In this document: positions 27,170 to 34,557 of the stretch, piece after piece
Layout of the letters: each line of letters opens with the position of its first letter
Numbering within the stretch: the stretch's first letter is position 1
From: Luteibaculum oceani
GTDB lineage: Bacteria; Bacteroidota; Bacteroidia; Flavobacteriales_D; Luteibaculaceae
Direction of reading: 5' to 3'
Assembly (NCBI RefSeq): GCF_007995015.1
Contig: NZ_VORB01000009.1
Coordinates: forward strand, 1-64,000
Length of the DNA: 64,000 nt
The notes under the pieces: generated by a model
Seen by the model: the letters and a program-made list of their open reading frames with translations, nothing else
The model's database searches: none
Told to the model about the DNA's origin: nothing
Program-made: the position numbers and the translations under genes

Positions 27170-28245
27170 AAAAAATTCTAACCATTGTAGGGGCGAGACC
27201 CCAATTTGTAAAGGCTGCAGTAGTAAGTAGAGCTTTTGCTAAAGCAAGTGGATTCGAAGAAAAAATAATACACACGGGACAACACTTCGATAAAAACATG
27301 TCGGATGTTTTTTTCGAGGAAATGGAAATCCCTAAACCCGCCTATAATCTGGAGGTTAATTCTTTAGGTCATGGAGCCATGACGGGAAGAATGCTCGAGA
27401 AACTAGAAGAGGTCTTTGAGAAAGAAGAGCCCGATATGGTGCTGGTTTATGGGGATACCAATTCTACGATCGCTGGTGCCCTTGCAGCAAGGAAAATGCA
27501 TATACCTGTTGCGCATGTAGAGGCGGGGTTGCGCTCTTTTAACATGAAAATGCCCGAGGAGGTTAACCGAATTCTCACCGATAGAATTTCGGATATACTA
27601 TACTGTCCCACCGAAACGGCCATTCAAAATTTAAAGCGCGAGGGATACGATAACATAGACACAGTGATTGAAAAATCGGGCGACGTAATGTACGATGCAG
27701 CGCTGTTCTACAAAGAAAAAGGGGAGGCGTCGGACTTTGTGAAATCACTACCTCAAAATAATTTTGTGCTATGTACTATACACCGCGCAGAAAACACCGA
27801 TGATCCCGAGCGTTTGGCCTTTATTGTTAATGCGCTAAACCAGTTAAATCAAGAAACCAAGGTGGTTTTACCTCTGCACCCAAGAACAAAAAAGAAATTG
27901 GCAGAAGTAGGATTAAAGTTAGATTTTGAAACCATAGATCCAGTTGGATATTTGGATATGGTACAGTTGTTAGACCGTTGTAAATTTGTGGTTACCGATT
28001 CGGGTGGATTGCAAAAGGAAGCCTTTTTCTTTAAAAAGCACTGTCTAACCCTGAGAGAGCAGACCGAGTGGGTAGAGTTAATTGAAAATGGTGTAAACAC
28101 GCTAATCAATAGTGGAGAGGAGTTTACAAGCCATGCAAAGCGACTTTTAAACGAAACCAATTTTCCCGAACTCGAACTTTACGGAAAGGGAAATGCAGGA
28201 GAAATGATAGTTAATAGCCTTGATAAATATTTCGAGACACACTAA
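27166..28245 (+). CDS. wecB: UDP-N-acetylglucosamine 2-epimerase (non-hydrolysing)
   Basis: This enzyme interconverts UDP-GlcNAc and UDP-ManNAc (or acts on a related UDP-HexNAc) to supply a sugar for the polymer. The 359-residue protein has all signatures: GARPQFVKAAVVSRAF, HTGQHFDKNMSDVFFEEM, VYGDTNSTIAGALAA, HVEAGLRSFNMKMPEEVNR, and LLDRCKFVVTDSGGLQKEA near residue 270. No ManNAc dehydrogenase (wecC) follows, so UDP-ManNAc may be used directly or oxidised by an enzyme encoded elsewhere. Confidence 0.95.
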   Translation: MKKILTIVGARPQFVKAAVVSRAFAKASGFEEKIIHTGQHFDKNMSDVFFEEMEIPKPAYNLEVNSLGHGAMTGRMLEKLEEVFEKEEPDMVLVYGDTNSTIAGALAARKMHIPVAHVEAGLRSFNMKMPEEVNRILTDRISDILYCPTETAIQNLKREGYDNIDTVIEKSGDVMYDAALFYKEKGEASDFVKSLPQNNFVLCTIHRAENTDDPERLAFIVNALNQLNQETKVVLPLHPRTKKKLAEVGLKLDFETIDPVGYLDMVQLLDRCKFVVTDSGGLQKEAFFFKKHCLTLREQTEWVELIENGVNTLINSGEEFTSHAKRLLNETNFPELELYGKGNAGEMIVNSLDKYFETH

Positions 28246-28261
28246 AACAACGTGGTTGGCA

Positions 28262-29389
28262 ATGGCAAGTGTATTTTTACTTGCCTTTCCACTAACCTGG
28301 TACACCATTATCCTTTTGGTTACCTTGGTACTTGCCCATTTTATAAATTTCTCTCGAAACGATTTCAGAACCATGGGGAAACTCCCATTACTGCTCTTGG
28401 TTTTGCTAATAATATACGTTTGGGGCATATGGAATGAGCCCAAACTATACGATGGTATTTATACCGTTAGAAACAAGTTTTACTACCTATTTATCCCATT
28501 ACTTTTCTGCTTTAAAGAAATAAATATCCGAACCCTTAAAAACACATGGATTTGGGGTGCTGGAATTATGGGGGCAGCCTTATTGCTTGCGGCGATAATC
28601 CGCTTTGCCATATCTGGGGACGCCAGTGAGTTTTACTATGGAAACCTATCCCTACGGATGCATCCCAGTTATTTCGCATTAATGGTCTTAATAGGGTGGA
28701 TATGGCTTATTCAGAAAAAGCAAAAAGGAACTTGGGATTATGCCCTGGGAGTTTTATTTCTTGCCCTGTTGTATTTGCTTTCTGCCAGAGCCATACATAT
28801 AGCGGCCATAGTAACGGCATTGGTAATGTTGGTACACGCTTTTATTTATAATAGAGGAATAAAGTATTTAGTATACACCATAGTGGGCGCCACACTCATT
28901 TGTGGGACGGTTCGCATGATGGGTAAAGGAATTAATCGCACCACAGAAATGGTGCAAACCCTTGCAGCTAAAGATAAAAGCAAGGCGAAAAGCAGTACCA
29001 ATGTACGTTTGCTCATGTGGCAATCGGTATACGACCACAAAAGTGAAATTATGCCCGGAGGCGTGGGGGCGCAGCATGCAACTTCCTTTCTACATGCAAA
29101 GTGGCAAGAGGATGGCATGGATTTTCTTAAAGAAAGAGGATATACCAACGTGCACAACCAGTACCTACAGCTATTTGTAGTAGGGGGGATTCTTGGTTTA
29201 TTGGCGTTGTGCCTGGTCTTACTTTATTTTTTACGCTATCCCGAACCTAATATTTACAATTGGGTTGTAACCATATCCATAGCCATTGCGCTGCTTTTTG
29301 AGTGTACTTTGGAGCGTCAGATGGGAGTTACAACGGTTGTTACGGCGTTTTGCATCATGGCGTACAGGGAAAAAAGAAAGAGTTCATGA
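28262..29389 (+). CDS. O-antigen ligase/polymerase family membrane protein
   Basis: The 375-residue polytopic protein has about ten hydrophobic segments. A large periplasmic loop late in the protein (about residues 230-310) contains RLLMWQSVYDHKSEIMPGGVGAQ and the NVHNQYLQLFVVGGILGLL motif typical of the Wzy_C/WaaL superfamily. I use the ATG at 28262; a TTG at 28220 would overlap wecB by 26 bp. WaaL (ligase) and Wzy (polymerase) cannot be told apart from sequence alone, but position inside a Wzx operon favours a Wzy-like polymerase. Confidence 0.88.
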   Translation: MASVFLLAFPLTWYTIILLVTLVLAHFINFSRNDFRTMGKLPLLLLVLLIIYVWGIWNEPKLYDGIYTVRNKFYYLFIPLLFCFKEINIRTLKNTWIWGAGIMGAALLLAAIIRFAISGDASEFYYGNLSLRMHPSYFALMVLIGWIWLIQKKQKGTWDYALGVLFLALLYLLSARAIHIAAIVTALVMLVHAFIYNRGIKYLVYTIVGATLICGTVRMMGKGINRTTEMVQTLAAKDKSKAKSSTNVRLLMWQSVYDHKSEIMPGGVGAQHATSFLHAKWQEDGMDFLKERGYTNVHNQYLQLFVVGGILGLLALCLVLLYFLRYPEPNIYNWVVTISIAIALLFECTLERQMGVTTVVTAFCIMAYREKRKSS

Positions 29390-30594
29390 AAATTCCATTT
29401 GCACCCCCAAGGGTAGATGATAAAACAATAGCTGAGGTGGTTGATACCCTTAATAGTGGGTGGATTACAACGGGACCAAAAACGGCAAAACTCGAGGAAG
29501 AAATTACAGCATACACTCAAGCTAGTGCAACCGTATGTTTAAACAGTGCCACCGCCGGATTAGAGTTGATGCTAAGATGGTTTGGGGTGCAGGAGGGCGA
29601 TGAAGTAATTGTACCGGCTTACACTTATTGCGCAACGGCAAATGTGGTAGAACACGTTGGAGCTACACCCGTAATGGTGGATGTGAACAATGCCGATGCA
29701 AACATAAATTTAGCAGCTATAGAAGCTGCAATTAGCGATAGAACCAAGGTAATTGTACCGGTGGATATTGCTGGAATGCCTTGCGATTACTGCGAAATTC
29801 TGGCTTTGGCATTAGAAAAAGGTAAAGCGTTATTCCAACCGAGAAACGACAGGCAAAAACAGTTAGGTCGCCCAATGGTTATGGCCGATGCAGCACATTC
29901 CTTTGGAGCCTTGTACGGAAAAAAAAGGTTGGGCTCACAGGTGGATGCAATGGTGTTTTCTTTCCACGCGGTAAAAAATCTGACTACCGCTGAAGGCGGG
30001 GCAGTGTGCCTTAATTTCGAGGCCTTTAATAACCATGAGCTATACGCGGAACTACGCACGCTATCACTGCATGGGCAATCTAAAGATGCCTTTAAAAAAA
30101 TGCAGCCCGGTGCTTGGCGATACGATGTTGCATATCCTGGATACAAATGTAATATGACGGATTTGCAGGCTGCTATCGGACTGGTGGAGCTTGCACGCTA
30201 TGATGAAACCCTGAACAGAAGAAAAGAGATATGTAACCGATACATTCAAGGATTGGCCGATGAGGAACTATGCCTACTTCCCGAATTTGCCGATAATGTA
30301 AAGGAGTCTTCTTATCACCTATTTAGGCTGCGCATTAAGGATGCTAAAGAGGCGGATCGGGATAAAATAATTACCATTTTGGCGGAGCAGGGTATAGCAA
30401 CCAATGTCCATTTTTTGCCGCTACCTATGTTGTCCTATTACAAGAATAAAGGGTATGATATAAAGGATTATCCCAACGCTTATAATTGTTTTGCCAACGA
30501 AATTTCACTGCCGGTATATTTCGATTTAACCGATGAAATGGTGGATTATGTAGTAGACCACGTAAAAAAGGCAGTACAAGCAGTAATGCGATGA
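29386..30594 (+). CDS. DegT/DnrJ/EryC1/StrS-family sugar aminotransferase
   Basis: This PLP enzyme aminates a keto-sugar nucleotide. In the 402-residue protein, IPFAPPRVDDKTIAEVVDTL opens the fold. SATAGLELMLRWFGVQEGDEVI and VMADAAHSFGALYG are conserved, and VFSFHAVKNLTTAEGGA carries the Schiff-base lysine (about residue 190). A segment before the PLP aspartate (EKGKALFQPRNDRQKQLGR, about 140-160) is longer than usual. I use the ATG at 29386, which overlaps the previous stop. The 4,6-dehydratase needed to make its keto substrate is not in this operon. Confidence 0.94.
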   Translation: MKIPFAPPRVDDKTIAEVVDTLNSGWITTGPKTAKLEEEITAYTQASATVCLNSATAGLELMLRWFGVQEGDEVIVPAYTYCATANVVEHVGATPVMVDVNNADANINLAAIEAAISDRTKVIVPVDIAGMPCDYCEILALALEKGKALFQPRNDRQKQLGRPMVMADAAHSFGALYGKKRLGSQVDAMVFSFHAVKNLTTAEGGAVCLNFEAFNNHELYAELRTLSLHGQSKDAFKKMQPGAWRYDVAYPGYKCNMTDLQAAIGLVELARYDETLNRRKEICNRYIQGLADEELCLLPEFADNVKESSYHLFRLRIKDAKEADRDKIITILAEQGIATNVHFLPLPMLSYYKNKGYDIKDYPNAYNCFANEISLPVYFDLTDEMVDYVVDHVKKAVQAVMR

Positions 30595-31196
30595 AAAGGC
30601 TATTTGATTTTACAATTGCTTTAAGCTTATTCCTTCTATTTTCCCCACTTTTTTTGGTGTTAATGCTAGCCATAGTACTGGAAGATGGTTTTCCTCCATT
30701 TTTTATTCAGAAAAGAGTAGGCCAAAATGAAAAGCCCTTTGGCCTGTACAAGTTTCGGTCCATGTACAAAAATTCCGAAGGCAAGGGGCAGCTCACACTA
30801 GGAGATAGAGATCCTCGTGTAACTCGGGTGGGCTATGTAATTCGTAAGTATAAGTTAGACGAACTCCCGCAGCTTATTAATGTAATAAAGGGGGACATGA
30901 GCTTGGTTGGACCTCGTCCGGAGGTGCCGCGCTACACAAACATGTACAACCTGGAACAGAAAAAAGTATTGGAAGTAAAGCCAGGTATAACCGATTGGGC
31001 CTCCGTAAAATATATGGATGAGACCGAATTGTTGCGCCAGGCGGAGGATCCAGAGGAGCTTTATATCAATCAGATCATGCCCGACAAGATTAAAATAAAC
31101 TTGGAGTACATCGCCAATAGGAGAGGAGTCTTAAGTGATCTGGGTGTTTTGTGGGCTACAGTACAGAAGATTTTTGTGAGGGAACGTAGCTCGTAG
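30591..31196 (+). CDS. Initiating sugar-phosphate transferase (PglC/WcaJ-like polyprenyl phosphosugar transferase)
   Basis: The 201-residue bacterial sugar transferase corresponds to the small monotopic PGT type. A re-entrant hydrophobic helix at the N-terminus (FTIALSLFLLFSPLFLVLMLAIVLED) is followed by the catalytic DE-like region, then FGLYKFRSMY, KLDELPQLINVIKGDMSLVGPRPEVP and KPGITDWASVKY. It transfers a sugar-1-phosphate to undecaprenyl phosphate and starts each repeat unit. It is the last gene of the operon. Its stop codon lies in sequence (AGCTCGTAG) that already resembles the intergenic repeat units that begin right after. Confidence 0.94.
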   Translation: MKRLFDFTIALSLFLLFSPLFLVLMLAIVLEDGFPPFFIQKRVGQNEKPFGLYKFRSMYKNSEGKGQLTLGDRDPRVTRVGYVIRKYKLDELPQLINVIKGDMSLVGPRPEVPRYTNMYNLEQKKVLEVKPGITDWASVKYMDETELLRQAEDPEELYINQIMPDKIKINLEYIANRRGVLSDLGVLWATVQKIFVRERSS

Positions 31197-32130
31197 CTGG
31201 TCAGTAGTCAGTAGTCAGTAGTCAGTGGTTTAGTAGTTAGTTGTTGAGTTGTTAGCTCGTAGCTCAAAGCTCAAAGCTGAAAGTTGGAAGCTGAAAGCAC
31301 GAAGGGAATTGCGTTGGAGCTTTTGGGTCTCGGTTCTCGAGTGCACACGCATTGGCGTGGGTGTATCGAGAGAACTGGGGAGGGCGAGAATGAGAATGAG
31401 AATGAGTAGTTGATGGGCCTCATTCTAGCACTGTTTCTCGCTCTGGTATACGGGGTTTCCCTCTTCGCGATGCTACGTTCGTAATGACTGCGTTGGTTTG
31501 GTGGTCAAGGGTCAGGGGTCAGTAGTCAGTGGTTTAGTAGTTAGTGGTTGAGTGGTTAGCTCGTAGCTCAAAGCTCGAAGCTCAAAGCTGAAAGCTGAAA
31601 GCACGCAGCGAATGCAGTCTGCGCTATCGAATCTCGGTTCTCGAGTGCACACGCTTTGGCGTGGGTGTATCGAGAGAACGGGGGAGAGCGAGAATGAGAA
31701 TGAGAATGAGTTGTTGATGCACCTCATTCTCGCACTGTTTCTCGCTCTAGTAAACGGGGTTTCCCTCTTAGCTATGCTACGCTCGTAATGACCGCGTTGG
31801 TTTGGTGGTCAAGGGTCAGTGGTAAGTAGTCAGTGGTTTAGTAGTTAGTTGTTGAGTTGTTAGCTCGTAGCTCAAAGCTCAAAGCTCAAAGCTGAAAGTT
31901 GGAAGCTGAAAGCACGAAGGGAATTGCGTTGGAGCTTTTGGTTCTCGGTTCTCGAGTGCACACGCTTTGGCGTGGGTGTATCGAGAGAACGGGAGCAGAA
32001 CGAGGTTAGGTCTGAGATAAACCCTATGACACACTTTAGTGAACACAACCTTCTATCACCTGGGGCTGCCCAACCAGTATACCAGTCATCTAGTACACTA
32101 GTACACGAGAAAAGTTAACCGCTAGGCCTT
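31197..32130. repeat. Modular intergenic repeat array 1 (three units, terminal module at right)
   Basis: Three copies of an about 300-bp unit can be anchored on TCTCGGTTCTCGAGTGCA at 31328, 31632 and 31943 (periods 304 and 311 bp). Each copy has module A: GTCAGTGGTTTAGTAG and GCTCGTAGCTCAAAGC-type words, then an imperfect hairpin around GTTCTCGA...TCGAGAGAAC. Copies 1 and 2 continue into module B, a nested GAGAATGAG inverted repeat and an ATGCTACGCTCGTAATGA tail. Copy 3 instead continues into module C (about 31990-32130), with CACACTTTAGTGAACACA and CTAGTACACTAGTACACG. The array fills the space between the polysaccharide operon and the next gene and has no plausible coding content. Confidence 0.92.
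31685..31748. repeat. Nested perfect inverted repeat in module B (copy 2)
   Basis: The outer arms AGAGCGAGAA (31685-31694) and TTCTCGCTCT (31739-31748) pair perfectly. The inner arms GAGAATGAG (31702-31710) and CTCATTCTC (31723-31731) also pair perfectly around a 12-nt loop. The related copy 1 (about 31381-31444) keeps the layout with substitutions, and the copy at about 39776-39838 is more degraded. Confidence 0.85.
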
Positions 32131-32133
32131 TTC

Positions 32134-32200
32134 ATCTTTTCATCCTTCATCTTTTCATCCTTCATCCACTCATCCCTCCTCATCCGTTCACTCTTCACCC
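32134..32200. repeat. Pyrimidine-rich TTCATCC tract 1
   Basis: TTTTCATC, CTTCATCC and CACTCATCCC words run in a row after array 1. The same tract type follows array 2 (40255-40375), and its reverse complement fills part of 9423-9735. Confidence 0.85.
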
Positions 32201-32223
32201 TTAATTTCCAACCCAAACAAATA

Positions 32224-32255
32224 TTTGGTTTATAAAATAAACTAGTCTATATTTG
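32224..32255 (+). promoter_or_regulatory. Bacteroidota-type promoter of the membrane protein/regulator pair
   Basis: TATATTTG (32248-32255) fits TAnnTTTG, with TTTG at 32224-32227 as the -33 element (20-nt spacer). The ATG follows at 32280. Confidence 0.7.
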
Positions 32256-32279
32256 CGATAAGTTTAAAATAATTTACTG

Positions 32280-32864
32280 ATGGAAAAGCAAGAAAACAGT
32301 TCGGAGTTGAATCAGATCCACATGATTACATCTATGATCGCAGAGGCCAGGAAGTCCTTTTCAAAAACTTCTATTTACTTTTTGATATGGGGAATAGTAA
32401 TGGCGGTAGCTGGTTTGGTAGAATTTTGGTTAACCCAAGAGCAATATGCCAGTCCGTTTATTGCATGGCCTGTGGCAGGAGCAATTGGCGGAATTTGGGC
32501 CGGGGTAGTAGGTCGCAAGCAGGGAATGCAACAGACGCATTTTACTTTATACGACAGAGCCATAATGGCCATCTGGAGTTCCTATACCGTTACATTGGTA
32601 TTAATAATCATAGCCTCGGTTTTACAGAAGCAAAACCCTGGATTATGGATAATGTTTTTAACCGGTTTACCAACCTTGGCATCGGGTTTACTTATAAAAT
32701 TTAGGCCTTTGATCTATGGTGGCATCGTATTTTGGGTAGCTGGATTAATAGCCTTATTTATCCCGTCCAACTACTTACCCCTTACATTTGCAATCAGTTT
32801 ATTCTTCGGGTACATCATTCCAGGATTGATGCTAAAAAGAGCAGAAGAAAATGGCAGCCTTTAA
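32280..32864 (+). CDS. Small polytopic membrane protein (paired with winged-helix regulator)
   Basis: The 194-residue protein has a hydrophilic N-terminus (EKQENSSELNQIHMITSMIAEARKSF) and then about five to six hydrophobic segments (for example SIYFLIWGIVMAVAGLVEFW, FIAWPVAGAIGGIWAGVVG). It has no recognised catalytic motif. The next gene, a winged-helix regulator, overlaps it by 14 bp. Such pairs occur widely in Bacteroidota, where the regulator is thought to control the membrane protein operon, though the function of the membrane protein is not established to my knowledge. Confidence 0.85.
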   Translation: MEKQENSSELNQIHMITSMIAEARKSFSKTSIYFLIWGIVMAVAGLVEFWLTQEQYASPFIAWPVAGAIGGIWAGVVGRKQGMQQTHFTLYDRAIMAIWSSYTVTLVLIIIASVLQKQNPGLWIMFLTGLPTLASGLLIKFRPLIYGGIVFWVAGLIALFIPSNYLPLTFAISLFFGYIIPGLMLKRAEENGSL

Positions 32865-33147
32865 AAAATTAGATCCCCTGCTTCACAACCAGCTAAGACT
32901 GGCCATAATCTCACTACTGATGGGAGTGGAGCAGGCGGACTTTAATTTCTTACTAGAAAAAACAAAAGCCACCAAGGGCAATTTAAGTGTGCAGTTGAGT
33001 AAACTCAAAGAAAAGGGCTACATAGAGGTAGAAAAAACCTTTAAAAACAACTATCCCCACACCACCTGCAAAATCACCAAAACCGGCATAGATAACTTCG
33101 AAAAGTACGTAGCCGCTTTAAACGATTATTTGAGAGTTGGGGGGTAG
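32851..33147 (+). CDS. Winged-helix transcriptional regulator (HTH_34/ArsR-MarR-like)
   Basis: The 98-residue DNA-binding protein matches the winged-helix family that opens KKLDPLLHNQLRLAIISLLMG. The recognition region is FLLEKTKATKGNLSVQLSKLKEKGYIEV, and the beta-wing is KNNYPHTTCKITKTGIDNFEKYV. It has no sensor domain. It is encoded in the same operon as the upstream membrane protein, with a 14-bp overlap, so it probably autoregulates the pair. It converges on the PLD-like gene, with only 26 bp between the stops. Confidence 0.9.
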   Translation: MAAFKKLDPLLHNQLRLAIISLLMGVEQADFNFLLEKTKATKGNLSVQLSKLKEKGYIEVEKTFKNNYPHTTCKITKTGIDNFEKYVAALNDYLRVGG

Positions 33148-33173
33148 AATTATCATCTACCAGATTAAACCAC

Positions 33174-34037
33174 TTATTCTAGAATCGGGTTGCTCATGGA
33201 TGTTTTACCAAATGATTTTTTCCCGGTTTTATGACAATATTTTTCAGGGTAATCTGGATTTCTATATTCATTCCAGGATAACCATGCTGTTTTACTTAGG
33301 GGCTCCTTTGGGTTGTATCTTATTTTTTTTCCTGTTCTAATGCAGTAACCAATACTTGGGTTTTGGGCCTCTTTCCTTACTCGAGTAGGACGTTTTAAAT
33401 CTTCTGATTCCCTTTCGATTTCTAAAGGGAAATCAGGGAGCTTTTTGGTTTCTGTTTCAAAGGTATGCCCACTGCTGTAATAATTTTTTGTGTGGTCAAC
33501 GATTACCTCGGATGTCACAAAATTTTTGCTAAGAGTAACTAATAGCTTTTTAGTGTGATATACCGGTCTTTTAATGAATACGACTTCATTAGTATCCGCA
33601 ATTTCGCGGCATTTGTTCCAAGCGTCATTATCTGCATTTGGTTTTAGTTTCCCGAAAATGTTTTGCTCGGAGAATACTCCAAACTCAATATTGTTCTTAA
33701 AGGAATGATCGTACAGATTAATAGAGGTAATTATCCCTTGTTTTTCATTGCCATAATATTTTGCATGTAGGTTGGGTACATAGATGATGCTTATGTTTTG
33801 GAACTGTTTAAAATAATCGAAGTCCCTTTTACTCAAACTCCGCCTTACATTGTTTTGATTTTTACCGAAAACAATGATGATGTGAAGCTTGTGGTTGTTG
33901 AGGTGCCTATCGAATAGTTTTTTAAAATAATCATCAAGTTTTATAAAGGGTGATACGATCATTAATATTCGGTCTGCTTCCCAAATGGTATCGTAAATAG
34001 CATTATCTAAGTCGTTCCCTGTTAAAAACTTACTCAT
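33174..34037 (-). CDS. Phospholipase D-fold protein with C-terminal knuckle-like motif
   Basis: The 287-residue soluble protein has a single PLD-type half-site: H91 and K93 in LHAKYYGNEKQ, followed by the GIITSINLYDHSF strand and E118 in NNIEFGVF. This fits the HxK(x)nS/N layout of HKD enzymes acting on DNA or phospholipids. HKD enzymes need two such sites, so it would act as a dimer. The C-terminal 60 residues carry two related motifs, YCIRTGKK (C232) and YCHKTGKK (C268), around NPDYPEKY. I read this as a knuckle-like module in which the second Cys of each CxxC has become Thr. It shares strand and region with the PLD-helicase/NUDIX genes upstream. Confidence 0.8.
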   Translation of the reverse strand: MSKFLTGNDLDNAIYDTIWEADRILMIVSPFIKLDDYFKKLFDRHLNNHKLHIIIVFGKNQNNVRRSLSKRDFDYFKQFQNISIIYVPNLHAKYYGNEKQGIITSINLYDHSFKNNIEFGVFSEQNIFGKLKPNADNDAWNKCREIADTNEVVFIKRPVYHTKKLLVTLSKNFVTSEVIVDHTKNYYSSGHTFETETKKLPDFPLEIERESEDLKRPTRVRKEAQNPSIGYCIRTGKKIRYNPKEPLSKTAWLSWNEYRNPDYPEKYCHKTGKKSFGKTSMSNPILE

Positions 34038-34557
34038 CTTTAAATAATTTCTTGACTACTTTGTAAAGTGTTGAAATGTTTTAAAACTAGCTTTAATAGC
34101 AAAATAAAGTCGTGAAAATAATAATATATGTGTTATGTAGTATTATTATTGGGTGTAAATGTAATCTACAAAAATAGGTTTTGGTCAATTCTTGATTATC
34201 CACCCATACATCGGGTTTTTGCAAAAGACACGGAAACCAGGTTAATTAATCTACCTACATATTTTTATCAGGAAAATTCACCCCCATTTATTCAATTCAT
34301 AGAGTCAAGGAATAAGGGTTCTTATTTCACTACTTATGTGAGTTTGGGGACTCTCCTGTTAGCAACTCCATTAAAAAAAACACCTAAATGCTCATCAACT
34401 ACAAAATTTTCAAATGGGAGGAGAAACGGGGATTGCCTACCGTTACTTAAAAATTACGAATGAATACTTATAGGGAGACATTTTGTACTACTCAAAAAAA
34501 TGATTGATTGCCTTAAAAAGGATATTTATCCGGGTGATTTTTGTTAGTATTATTAAA
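34038..34557. other. AT-rich intergenic region, 520 bp, no confident gene
   Basis: This gap lies between the two PLD genes, both on the minus strand. A plus-strand frame of 111 codons (34128-34463) is open, but its composition is not protein-like and it has no family resemblance I can see. A minus-strand TATTTTTG (34169-34176) fits a -7 box for the PLD gene but lacks a -33 partner. It may hold a leader, a small RNA or remnants of lost genes. Confidence 0.45.

Noticed and set aside
31512-31727. Minus-strand frame of 71 codons with SYELTTQPLTTKPL-like text, and similar frames at 39502 and 39917
   Set aside because: The peptide simply translates the repeated words of module A on the reverse strand; it recurs wherever the repeat does and has no start signal.
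31197-32130. Tandem repeats that might be a CRISPR array
   Set aside because: Units are about 300 bp with no regular short repeat-spacer layout, and no cas gene is present.
34128-34463. 111-codon plus-strand frame
   Set aside because: Composition and lack of any family likeness suggest a chance open frame in A+T-rich DNA; reported only as part of the gap.
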